Of a DNA stretch of 57,881 nucleotides, positions 21,621 through 32,299 are shown in pieces. A model generated the notes under the pieces. It was not told the origin of the DNA. It was given only the letters and a program-made list of their open reading frames with translations, and searched no databases. The stretch comes from Russula earlei (taxonomy: Eukaryota; Basidiomycota; Agaricomycetes; Russulales; Russulaceae), in the NCBI GenBank assembly GCA_025769875.1, contig JAGFNK010000335.1, positions 1 through 57,881 on the forward strand, written 5' to 3'. Numbering within the stretch: position 1 is the first letter of the stretch; each line of letters begins with the position of its first letter. The position numbers and the translations under genes were made by a program.

Positions 21621-22122
21621 CTAATCAGTGTTGGGTCCTGACTCATGGAAATTGTCTCCTTTGCTGTCCAACCAAGTGTTCTGAGATCCCATTGCCCTGG
21701 TGTAGTAGCCTCTGTAACTCCTATGAGTCCTCCTGAGGATGCAGTCTGCCTGACCACTACAGTTGGTGTGGGGTTTGTTATAGTCCTTGTTCCAATGACC
21801 CCTAGAGATGCAGTGTTTGCAAACATGCTGAGACTTTTGAAGCTGATGGTATTGTGCCTTGGTCATGCATGCAGGGGTAAGAGGGGTGTTGGGGGTACTA
21901 GCATCATTGGAGAACATTTGTGGGAAGTGGGAGGGGGCCCCCATGGGAGCATTGTTCTGGGACTGGTCAATGGTTTGAGGGAGGTACTTGATTGGAGGGG
22001 TCAGGGAGAGAGGAGGGTGGATTGGTGAGGTGGAGGAAGAGAGTGTGGAGGGCTGTTTCAAGATCTCAATGTTATTATAACTCCCTGCCAGTGAATAGAA
22101 GGGACCAGTGATGTGGGTAAGA

Positions 22123-22998
22123 TGTTACAACATTTTCCTTTTACATTTACTTCTTACCTTTTACTATGGACTGCTTGCCTTTGTACGTCCCTTTACTTAC
22201 TGGTCTCGTGATCTCTTATGTCTTGTGATCTCTTTGGTGTTATCATGTGATCCATACACATCCAGGTAACACTGGATTGCTGTTACTTTCCCTTTATTTG
22301 GTTCTCTTTCCTTTTATACTTACAAGTTCGACTGTGCAATGCTGCACACTTACTGTGCAGCACAGTCACTTGGTTCTGACTCATTTGTGGCCTCATTTCT
22401 ATGACTCCTACTTATTATGACTCCTACTATACTAGTAGCACAGTCAAAGCGCAGCTATTGCTGTGCTTCTCCTGTATATATAAGCTCAGTACTTTGTGAC
22501 CAAAGCCCTAAGCTTGGTCTCTTGTAAAATCCAACCTACTCTTGTCCAACATATTTGCCTGCAACCCACACAACTCCTAATCCTCAAACCACATCCACCT
22601 CTCCATTTCATCAACTCTTCACACACACACACCATCCACCATCTACTCTTCGCCTCTCCCTTCCTTCCTTAAGAGTCTCTCTTCACTCTACTGAGAAGAG
22701 CTCTCCTCCTTCAAGACATACCTTTCTCTCTCTGTGTGTTCAAGGTCTACAATGGACTTGAACGCATATAGCTAGTGGAACCAGCCCTAGTCTATCCCAT
22801 TACAAACTTACCCTAGCCTCTCAACGGACTGAGTCATACTAGGAAGGGTCTATTGGCCATAACCTGCTTAGCATAAAACACTTTGACCGCTGAAGGGATC
22901 GTTACTCATTACAACGGGAACCAGCCCGTTCCTTGAAACACACTTTACTATCAACTCAACTTCAGGCTTGAGAACTGACATGGCTCGTTACCATGACA
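22123..22998 (+). repeat. R5 solo LTR, target duplication TAAGA
   Basis: Starts TGTTACAACATTTTCC, ends GTTACCATGACA, flanked by TAAGA at 22118-22122 and 22999-23003. TATATATAAG near 22475 is followed after about 20 bp by the hairpin GACCAAAGC/GCTTGGTC (22498-22520), then a CT/CA-rich leader. It interrupts the gag gene. Confidence 0.9.
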
Positions 22999-23241
22999 TA
23001 AGACCTCCATTGGTCATCATGGTGTTGAGTTGATGATGGACTCAGACAGAAGTGTTGTTGGTGTGGAGACAGCTACAAATGGTGGTGGACTCTTTGGTGT
23101 AAGATTGAATTTCATGGAGCTGGTTAGCAAGTTGTCATTGGAGTATATCCATAGCTCCTTGAATGGCAGCATGCTTGGCTTCCAGGACCTTCAGCTGTAG
23201 TGAACCATTACAAAGGCAGTAAATGTCAGCAAGAGCTCCAG

Positions 23242-23776
23242 TGTTAGGATTCTTGTGTTTTCATCTGCTTACCTATGCTTTGGTGACTCATTTCTGTTTA
23301 CTCATCTGTGCTTACTTCTGCTTAGTGATTGCTTAGTGATTTGCTTAGTGGTCAGCTTACTGATTGCTTACTCACCACTTACCATTTGATGACAGATACT
23401 AGAAAAGGATAACTCATGCGTGAGTCATTTCTGATACCTCCAAATTGCGCTCTATGTCTTTGAATACTACCGGTTCTCAGCTATGTGCACCCCAAGTCTT
23501 GTACAAATCGGATCAGCTGTTGTTGAGATATTGTATAAATACTCTGTTGTATGAAGAAGTCGAGCCTTAGGCTTGACTTACTCTCTTACAAGAAACAATT
23601 ATCTTGTCAACACTCTAAACAAAACTATAGTGATCACTCTAAGTGAAAGAGGCCCCTCTCTTCTCTTACATCTATTCTTCCTGAGATAATATCAAAGGGT
23701 TCGAAGTCTAGTGCTTGAACTATATCAAGCAACTCTTTCACTAAGAGTTGGTAACAAGATCAGTCAGATCTTAACA
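23242..23776 (+). repeat. R4 solo LTR, target duplication TCCAG
   Basis: 535 bp, starts TGTTAGGATT and ends GATCTTAACA, flanked by TCCAG at 23237-23241 and 23777-23781. TATAAATA near 23533, hairpin AAGTCGAGCC/GGCTTGACTT at 23557-23579. It interrupts the gag gene. Confidence 0.92.
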
Positions 23777-24115
23777 TCCAGGGTCATGAAGATTCTTGAG
23801 TGCCTGGGTAACATTGAAATGGAATGGGTAGTCCTCAACTAGGAGGTGGAGGTTAGAGGCAGTGGCAGAGGGGTGAGGGGCAGAGACAACAGGCAAGGCA
23901 ACAAGTTTCTCACCATTAGTGGGTTCTCCCCAACCCATAGACCCTAAAAGCATGGGTTCATCATTCCACAAAGCAACTTGTAAGTAAGGTAGTAGGCATT
24001 GCCACCCATTAACATTGATATAAAAGGTGGGAACATGCATATATGGTTTGTACACAAAGCAAGGGGGTCCAGGGTGAGTGGGGTCTGCTTCAGTGGGAGT
24101 GGGCGAAGGGCTCCC

Positions 24116-25079
24116 TGTCATGAACCAGTTCCTGGAGAGGGTCCTTGAAGGACCCTTCCCTACTGGAGGAAACCCAGCCTCTATGATGCCACCCTGTTCA
24201 CATGAGCAAAAGGGGTGAGTAGAGGTGTCCACAATATTGTGCTTGCATTGTCGTGCAATTGATTCTAGGCACAATTGACATACAACAAGCCCTACTTAGT
24301 GGCAACCATTCTAGCAATATAAGACAATATTATAGGCTTCCTAAAGACCCTTTAGGACGACCCAAAGTGCTCTACAATAGACACTAATGAAGATACTATA
24401 GGCCCTATAACATGTTATTAGACTAACTCCAATAACCGTAGAATGAACCATAAGGCAATATTAAGGACCTTAATAGAGGTATTAGGGTCAACTCTAAGGA
24501 CCCTGATAGAACTATATAAGGGGCCTTATAGGCAACACTACTCCACTGACAAATTCCCCAAGTCCCCAAATGACCAGCCCTAAACTAACTAACAGTAAAT
24601 GAATCAGGTGCCTTGCATGTGCACTAAGCAGTGAACACATGGACTCTAAAGGCCCTTACTCATCATTATAGACCTCCTTACTCAGCAGCTTACTGAGCAT
24701 GACTGAGCATGCTCACTAAGCTTACCCTGGCTTCATACTCATCTGTCTATGATGCTTGATAACAAGGTTATGACTTGTTCCCTATTTAGCAGTTCCCTTG
24801 TAGTATATAAGCACCCAATAAAGTAGCAGACAGTCTCCAGACTGTCCATTTGATTTGTGGCACTCTATTACCAAGGGTACTCCTTTGTGACCACCCTATC
24901 TAGTACAACCTGGCCCTCTCCTTCCATGATCATCTCTCACAGTCAGTACCAGTTCCCCTCTGGTACTTGCTACTTGTTTGGACCATGCTCTTTGCCAACT
25001 TTGTCCTTGAACTCAGTCAACTTGTCTCGGAACTTCTACCTCATTCTTGGACTGGATTGTTCAATAGTGAGTTCCAACA
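24116..25079 (+). repeat. R1 LTR inserted in the gag gene
   Basis: 964 bp, TGTCATGAACC to GAGTTCCAACA. Flanks CTCCC and GAAGC do not match, so the duplication is lost or a small deletion occurred. TATATAAG near 24802, AATAAAG near 24818, hairpin GACAGTCTCCAGACTGTC near 24830. Orientation + is opposite to the gag gene it splits, so it is not that element's own LTR. Confidence 0.85.
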
Positions 25080-25317
25080 GAAGCCATGGGCAGGGATAGC
25101 AGGGTCATTAACAGAATAGGAAGGGGGGTTATGTGAACTGATTTGGGGGAGTATGGTACATTGTTGTATTGTAAGTCCTCGGAACTGGTGTTCTAGGTCA
25201 TCTAGGTCTTCACCTGAGTGATGGGATTCTGTGGGATCAGAGTCAGTAGTAGACATAATGCAGAGTTTGGTAGGTTGTTGTAAGTGAAAAGTAGTGATGG
25301 TGTCTTGTGTGTTTTTA

Positions 25318-26030
25318 CTGTCGTTTTCACGTGACCTTGCACTTGCCATTTTTGGATGTCATTTCAAGTGCAAAATCAAAACTGCTATATCTCAACAGCT
25401 TCTCAACAGATTGCCTTGAAACTTTGACAGTAGAACCTTATATACTGTATCTAGGTGCAGCTAAAATATGGGAGCATAATATCCAGTTCTTGAAATGTCA
25501 ATTTCCAGGTGCTGACATGGGTGCAAAACTTTGAACTGCCATATCTCAACTGTTTCTCAATCAATTGACTTGAAACTTCAACAATGGGATCTCATGTACT
25601 GTATCTAGGTGCAGCCCAAGAGTTGGCGTCTAATTCTTAGTTCTTGAAGTTTTGATTTTTGGGTGTGATCTGAGTGCAAAATTTCGAACTGCCATATCTC
25701 AACTGTTTCTCAATAGATTGCCTTGAAACTTGGCCAGTAGAACCTTATATACTGTGTCTAAGTGCAGCTAAAATATGGGAGCCTAGTGTTTAGTTCCTGA
25801 AGTTTCGATTTTTGGGTGCCAATCTGCATGCAAAATTTTGAACTGCCATATCTCAACTATTTCTCAATGGATTGGCCTGAAACTTGGACAGTATCATCTC
25901 ATGTACTGTATCTAGATACAGCCAAATAATGGGTTTCACTTGTTAAATTTTCACGTTTTGGGGTGCTGACCAACCCCAAGCATGATAGGATATCTCTACA
26001 CATGACTATTTACAGCTGTAGCACGCAACC
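25318..26030 (+). repeat. Left long TIR with about four 153-bp subunits
   Basis: Recurring words AACTGCCATATCTCAAC, TTGCCTTGAAACTTGG, ACTGTATCTAGGTGCAGC and GATTTTTGGGTG at about 153-bp spacing. The inverted partner is at 28381-28857. Confidence 0.88.
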
Positions 26031-26049
26031 ACAGCAAGGAAAATACAGT

Positions 26050-26975
26050 GAGACAGACAGAAAACATCACTGGCAGGATGATAGCAGGTCTCCGGACTGT
26101 AGCGTGCCAGGTTGGGCACACAGAGTCTGTGGGGCTTGATCCGAGGGCAGGTAGGAGCAGAAGGGAGCAGGGGAGAGCAAGGTCATGCCCCAGAACGCAA
26201 TGCACATGCATGCATGCAAGAGGGTGTGTGTGTGTTCTTGAGGGAATGGTTCACACAGGCAGATGAGACGTTTTAATGCAGAGGCAAAAGCTCCCTCCCA
26301 TTTGAGACTGTAGCTACTAGCCTTAAATATTGTAGAAGAAAGGTGGGGTGAGAACTAGGTAATCAAAAACATGGATGAGAAGACAATGGCATAAGAATCC
26401 TACTGCTCCAACTGCGAGTCCATGAGCATGGGGCGGTGGCGAGGATGACAGGGCGAGGCGCTGTGGGCAGCAAGCCCTCGGATCGAGTGGCGATGACGTC
26501 TGTGTGTGCATCATCCAAGTCCATACGTATGTGTGTGGCGGGGGCAAGGACAATGCTTGAGAGACGATGATGAAAGGGGTGAGAGTGGGATTGAAAGGGA
26601 GTCGACGATGGGCGAGAGCAATATGACAAAAGGGTGGGGAGCATGAAGCAGACAAAGATACTAGTGGTGCAGAGGATGGATGTAGATGAGGGAGCGTGAG
26701 GCATGGGTGAAGTCAGAGGCGATCAAGCTGAAGTGTCATCGCTGTTCCTGGGCATAGAGTGGGCGATGCGAGGGAATGACGTTGAGAGGAGCGCGCAAGA
26801 GGTAAGTGAAAAGAGGGAAAGGAATGACGATAGTTGGAGGGATGATAGGAGGGGAAGGGAGATGAGAGACAAGGGAAAGGAAGACACATGGGCGAGGGAC
26901 GTGAGGGAGGTGGGGGCAAGTGCAAGTCATGTGAGTTTCCTGGTCAGCAGGCTCAGACACCTTACAGGACTGCTT
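26050..26975. repeat. Filler block shared with 18170-18870
   Basis: Same order and orientation as in the MULE-like element. Fragments of the same block occur near 33030-33130 (opposite orientation) and 43650-43745 (CTGTAGTGTGCCA...GTGGGGCTTGTTCTGAG). Confidence 0.72.
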
Positions 26976-27303
26976 AGAGGAGGTTTTGCATACCATCAGG
27001 GAATTTGAGGATGCGGGGTGCCATGGCATCTGATGGACCCTCCATTTTTTGGATGGTTGACGTCTTGACCTGGGGTCTGGAGAAGGCAACCTCGTGCGAC
27101 TTTGCGGTTTGCATGCTTTGCCACTCTCCAACAACGGCGGCATAAGAATGAAATAAGCTGAAAGGGTGTTTGCATTGACTTGCCTTGGCAGCCCGTTGAA
27201 TGGTGACATCAGCCAACCCACACAGTACCTCCCAGGGTGCCATGAGGCTGGAAGCTGGGAGCCCACCACCATCATTGTCCTCATCTGACAAGTCCGCACT
27301 CAT
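26970..27303 (-). pseudogene. Captured fragment resembling a fungal C6-type transcription factor
   Basis: Minus strand from ATG 27303: acidic start MSADLSDEDNDGG, then APWEVLCGLADVTIQRAAK. In another frame comes RTRLPSPDPRSRRQPSKK and then APRILKFPDGMQNLL. This order (short acidic stretch, helix, SPxxRSRRxSKK linker, ILKFPD) reminds me of the segment after the zinc cluster in mushroom Zn2Cys6 regulators. The Zn cluster and regulatory domain are absent and the frame shifts, so it is a gene piece carried by the element. Family assignment is from memory of similar proteins and needs a search. Confidence 0.45.
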
Positions 27304-28380
27304 TGTAGTTGATATTGGGAAGGGCCTCTTTAGAAGGGCACACTTGGGTTCATGGAGCCGGACAAGGACTGACCTTGCTCAACTCAGGGTGACACCAGGG
27401 CATGAAGGAATTGAGCGGGGGCAAGAGAGGGGGTTCTGTATCCAAGTTATCAGTGGACACTTTGCCTTGAGGTTGAGGTCGGGAGGTGGCATGATGATGC
27501 ACTCTCACGTCCGGCGCCAGGACCACCAGTGGCAACAAGCATGGAGCTGTGGCAACTGCTTGTGGGATCAACAGGAGAATGATTTATAATATCAAGTCAG
27601 TGTGGTTCGTGGCTGTCAGGGAGGGATGGTGAGGATGCACGTGTATGATTTGGTGTATGTTTGCCATGTTCCTTGGCTTGAAATCTCCGCGGAGGCTCAG
27701 GGAGGTGACATGCTCATTTTGGTGCCTATGGGCAATATTGGAAGGCTCCACGACCTTGTGAGAGTGTGAGCGGAAGAGGTGCAAGCAGAAGATGGTGGCG
27801 AGGGGATGATCGTAGTATGGAGGAAGGCCCATGACTGGGGATGAACAAGTTACCTGTGAGATTCATCAACTCAGTAGCGATCGCTAGCGCATGCTCTGTC
27901 AGAGGATCTAGAGTGGAACCTGTCCATGTTGCAAACAATATTGTTACTGCAAGTAACACATGGCATCTATTAGACCCTCCACATAGAGGCAAAGACAAGA
28001 GATGTAGTTGCCTACTTCAAGACAAACTGACCGACGAAGTTTGCTGGGCTGATCAGCAATACTCCCTTCTTTGTTTGGTGATACATTGATCGAGGTAAGA
28101 TGTGGGTTTCATAATAAAAGACAGAGGAGTATCCTTGGATGGCCTTGAGGGAAAGTAGCTGCATGGCCATCCATTGATGCTGTCGCCTGCAGAGGAAACA
28201 TCATCTGCATGGCGCCGTTGTTGACCAGCAAGTCAATTCATGCATTCTAAATCACGACAAAGAGCTGGTTACCCATCCATATAGAGAAGAGTGGCCTATA
28301 TATCCTTGACCAGGCTCATAGAGTGTGCTCAGGATAAGAGCGAAGGAAGTAGTAACAAAGGAGCAGGCCAGGAGGGATCA
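27304..28380. other. Interior of the truncated long-TIR element, no recognised gene
   Basis: Higher CpG than the flanking LTR DNA. Minus frames such as 27998-27726 and plus 27841-28089 are open but unrecognised and are probably chance or captured pieces. Confidence 0.4.
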
Positions 28381-28857
28381 TATAGATATGGCAGGTCCGA
28401 AATTTTGCATGCAGATTGGCACCCAAAAATCGAAATTTCAGGAACTGAACATTAGGCTCCCATATTTTAGCTGCACCTAGACACAGTATATAAGGTTCTA
28501 CTGTCCAAGTTTCAAGGCAATCTATTGAGAAATGGTTGAGATATGGCAGTTCGAAATTTTGCACTCAGATCACACCCAAAAATTGAAACTTCAAGAACTA
28601 AGAATTAGATGCCAACTCTTGGGCTGCACCTAGATACAGTACATGAGATCCCATTGTTGAAGTTTCAAGTCAATTGATTGAGAAACAGTTGAGATATGGC
28701 AGTTCAAAGTTTTGCACCCATGTCAGCACCTGAAAATTGACATTTCAAGAACTGAATATTATGCTCCCATATTTTAGCTGCACCTAGATACAGTATATAA
28801 GGTTCTACTGTCAAAGTTTCAAGGCAATCTGTTGAGAACCTGTTGAGATATAGCAGT
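28381..28857 (-). repeat. Right long TIR, truncated
   Basis: Inverted copy of about 25380-25860, breaking off after GAGATATAGCAGTTT. The terminal GGCAAGTGCAAGGTCAC...GACAG is missing. Confidence 0.85.
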
Positions 28858-28859
28858 TT

Positions 28860-29500
28860 GCATCATGTGTGCATCAGATCTTGACTGTTTATGTTCCTTG
28901 ATATTGTGTTTGGAACACATTGACGATATCTTTCTGTTGAAGCAATACAGAAGCAATGAGCTGCATTGCTTCTGTTCCAGATGCTCCTGTACTGCCATGT
29001 ATGTCGTTTTCCTGATTGAGAAAAGTACTTATGACACCAAGATTGCTACTAGGGAAGCACTGAATGCTTCCAGCACCAAGATCATTTACACAGAAGCAAC
29101 TATTGCTTCTATGAGCTGCCTTTGCTTCTATAGCACCAACCAGTACTACAGTAGCATGAACCTTATCCCTGAGGGCTATATAAAGCCCCCAGTTCTTAGC
29201 ATTTGATCCTTAAGCTCAACTTAGTTTGCCAATCCCAAACAGTTGACTCCTACCCCATCTTCAGAGCCCCTCTTATCTTGTTTTCATACTCTAGAAGGAT
29301 CTAACACTCCTTCCCTCCACAAGTACTGTTTGCTTGACTCAAGCATATCTGCATTGGTAGGACATGTTCATAAACATGACCATTGATCTTAATTAAGGCA
29401 CTTTGGAGCCTTAACATAAGTCGAGCTTCTATCACAGACATTGCTGTGAATGTGAACCAGAATTAGGCAGGAAGCCTTAGGATTAGGATCTAGTCATCAC
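28860..29500 (+). repeat. LTR/leader-like region before a Gypsy gag gene
   Basis: Contains GCTATATAAAGCCC near 29179 and lies directly upstream of the gag-protease relic, so it is probably its 5' LTR and leader. The 5' boundary is unclear (cut by the DNA element). It includes a cluster of GAAGCA...TGCTTC hairpins at 28935-29135. Confidence 0.5.
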
Positions 29501-29559
29501 ATGGTCAGCAACCTATGCTGAAGTAGTCAAAGGAGAGAATTCTATACAGACCTCTCCAT

Positions 29560-31480
29560 GACAAGAAGAATGTGTATTATGTGACTCTTGATGAGCAGCA
29601 TGGTTGGACACACACATACTTCTGTAAAGACCCCTACTGTCATTGGCATAGACAGTGGTAAGCAGGCACACAAGTCCCAACTCCCTAGAAAAGGCAGTGG
29701 CAAGTGGACAAACTGGAGATTGAAGGAGAACATTGCATACGCATAATGTTCACCCAGAAAACAAAGCAAGGAACCAAATTTGGTTGGTTCAAAGCTAGAG
29801 AAAGGGACAATCTACCCTCAGGAATCAAAGGAACCACCATCTGGTGTTGGGCAGACCAGGAAGGACCTAACAGATATGAGGTCCGATATAAAGGAAGCTT
29901 CCTTCCTTGCAAATATATCAAAGATCAGTGGTACTTCATTGACTACCACAACAAGCATCCCTATGCAGAAGAGGACAAAGATATCAACAAATATAAGGTT
30001 CTAGGTTTAGGAACCAAGACAGACCCTTATACTACTCATTGCAAACCAAGAGACCCAGTAGTAGACAATTGAGCTCCACTGATACAAAAGTCATCCAATG
30101 AAGGAACAGAAACATTGGACCCTCCAACTACAGACCAGAAAGCAGAAGCACCAGAAGTATTGGAGCTAGCTGAAAGACTGGAGCAGACAGTACACATCTC
30201 ACCCATCAAACTAACAATAGTTGAAGAACCAGAAGAATCAGTTGGAATGGCTACTATTGCTGCAACACAGACAGCCACAATTGCCTCTCAGACAGTGGGT
30301 GGACAAACAGGGCCTACCATTGTGGTAAACCCTGGAGGTGGCCCACCTGGTGGGGGAGGACCACCTGCAGCACCTCCTGTAGGACCAGGAGTGAACCTGG
30401 TGCCCCAGCTGGCACCATGCCCCCATGTAGGCAATGGATTTCTGAAAGAAGACCCTCCTGAGGTCCTCAAAGGAGACAAAGAAGATGAAACACTTTGTCC
30501 AAGATTTCAATCTGTGGAATTTGCTTAACAGTGACAACCTGACCATGACTATTCCAATGAAGTGAGTAGCCATGGCTCTCACCTACATCAAAGGAGAGTA
30601 AGTACATGAATGGGTGGTCAACCAAACAAGCCTGGTAGAAGCAAAAAGTAATGGGGACCCACCATTGCCCTATGCACCTGTGCAATTGGATCCAACTGAC
30701 ATGCTCTTTTGGACTGAATTTGTGGATGACTTCTTCAGAGAATTCAAAGATACCACAGAACCAGAAGATGCCTTCATGGAGCTGCAGCAGTTGTCCATGT
30801 CTAAAGTGGCATTGCTGGATGATTACACCAGCAAGTTCCTTGTTCTGCTCAGGAAAGCAGGATGGGACCAGAACTCACCAGGAGCAGTCAAAGCCTATAA
30901 AGCTGGACTGATCACCTGGCTGGTGTGACTAATTTACAATTGGCCAGTCAGAGACATACCAGCTATCAATGACCTATGAGCATGGATCAATTCTGCCAGG
31001 GAGGAACAAGCCAGAGACCAGCTCATGAAAGCTAATATTGGATCTGGAGGTGGATTGTTGACCACCAGGGAACATGCCATGAAGTCCCTATAGTCTGGGA
31101 AAAGGCAAAAGCAAAGAGACCCCAATGCTATGGAAGTGGATTCAGTATACACTAATGCAGCAAGAACCAAGTGTCATCCTCCTCTGACAGAGGACAAGAA
31201 GAAACTGCTGGCAGAAGGAAAATTAGGTTGAACTGTCCAGACATGGACAGAGTCAAGAAGAAATCAAGTAACCCAAGAGACAAAGGAAAGGCTCGAGCTC
31301 TGGAAACAGAGAAGGAGGATGACTCAGGGGACAGTGGAAATGAAAGCACTGTCTCTGGACAATCCACATCTCCCCCTCCTACCTACAACAAGAGCTCCTC
31401 CTCTGCATCCATAAAGAAGATGTCCACCAAACAGAAGGAGGACCTACTGGAAGAACTGATGGAAAAGTGTTTTTAGGAAG
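29560..31480 (+). pseudogene. Ty3/Gypsy gag, heavily decayed
   Basis: Plus-strand gag in several frames. An N-terminal domain reads KFGWFKARERDNLPSGIKGT and YIKDQWYFIDYHNKHPYAEE (to the stop at 30070). A Gly/Pro-rich linker follows (PGGGPPGGGGPPAAPPVGPG, about 30330). Then comes the Retrotrans_gag core (LFWTEFVDDFFREFKD, SMSKVALLDDYTSKFLVLLR, AVKAYKAGLITWL; 30614-30928) and a basic Lys/Arg tail (31171-31476). At least eight stops or shifts. It would have formed the particle shell. Confidence 0.78.
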
Positions 31481-31499
31481 ACCTAAGTTGATGGCCTGG

Positions 31500-32290
31500 C
31501 TTGGGAAGAATAGTGTGTTGCAAGTGTACATCAGAAGACTGAATGCTATGAATATCCCATTCACTTTCATCACTGCACACACCATGGCCAAGGAATCTGC
31601 TCTACTAGACTGTGTAGCAAAAGAGAACTTCATCAATCACTCAGCTTGGAAAAGACTGAAGATTGGAAGACAAGAACTACATTAACCCATGGTAGTATGA
31701 AACATTGACGGAACCCAGAATAAGCAAGGAGAACTCACTCATTATTGCTGGCTTTGCATCTGATACAAGGAGAAGGAGAGCTTGCAGAAGTTCTATCTCA
31801 CTGACTTAGGAATAGATTGGGTCATCTTAGAATATCCCTTCCTATATGAATTCGACCCCACCATCAACTAGAAGAAAGGACAGCTGATGGAGGGAGCAGG
31901 ATAAATTGAAACTGCATGATACAAGTTCTTGGATCTCTATGTCACAAACATCCAAAAGCAAGCAAGAGATGAAAGTCAACAATTGAAGAAAGGGGAAGTG
32001 ATTTACATCCAGAAGATGACTTTTGCTCAGAAATGGGCCCAACAGTCAATCCAACCTCAGGAAGAGAAGGACCCCCTTGCCAATATACCAAAGCGATTCC
32101 ACCACTTTGCAGATGTCTTCTCAGAAGAGAAGTCCCAGAGGTTCCACCACCAAGGGAACCAGATATGCAGATAGAGCTGTTACCTGACACGCCAAAGGAG
32201 CTAAACTGCAAGGTGTACCCCCTGACATGAGATGAACAAGAATACCTCAAGAAAATCCTAGCTGATGAAGTAGAGAAATGATACATCACT
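31500..32290 (+). pseudogene. Ty3/Gypsy protease to RT start, decayed
   Basis: Same protein as 3550-4310 on the other strand: RRLNAMNIPFTFITAHTMAK, ALLDCVAKENFI (the catalytic DSGAT is replaced by DCVAK), YPFLYEFDPTIN, KKGQLMEGAG, FHHFADVFSEEKSQRF. The active-site change and many stops make it inactive. The sequence leaves Gypsy homology near 32300. Confidence 0.85.
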
Positions 32291-32299
32291 CCAGGTCCT

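Larger units (their letters stand above)
21621..25256 (-). pseudogene. Retrotransposon gag gene split by three LTRs
   Basis: Minus-strand gag read in four pieces: 25256-25080 (start MSTTDSDPTESHH), 24115-23777 (PCFVYKPYMHVPTFYINVNG, HLLVEDYPFHFNVTQALKNL), 23241-23004 (LKVLEAKHAAIQGAMDILQ, with stops) and 22117-21621 (ending in a zinc knuckle, HVCKHCISRGHWNKDYNKPH, where the last Cys is Tyr). Gag would form the particle and bind RNA. The pieces join in order across LTRs R1 (24116-25079), R4 (23242-23776) and R5 (22123-22998). The ATG at 25256 was chosen because frame upstream of it runs into the terminal repeat of the neighbouring DNA element. It is dead. Confidence 0.75.
25318..28857. mobile_element. 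Long-TIR Tc1-like element, right end truncated
   Basis: The left end CTGTCGTTTTCACGTGACC follows TA (25316-25317) and matches the element at 44972-51662. Left TIR 25318-about 26030; right TIR about 28381-28857, which lacks the outer 70 bp. Both TIRs consist of degenerate units of about 153 bp. The interior (2.4 kb) differs from the 6.69 kb element and holds a filler block (26050-26975) and a transcription-factor-like fragment; no transposase. Confidence 0.83.

Noticed and set aside
24116..25079. R1 as the 5' LTR of the minus-strand gag element
   Set aside because: TATA box, AATAAA and hairpin place R1 on the plus strand, and gag coding continues on both sides of it.
25041..25349. Minus frame beginning MASARSREND as the gag start
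   Set aside because: Its first 30 codons lie in the terminal repeat of the neighbouring DNA element; the ATG at 25256 is the better start.
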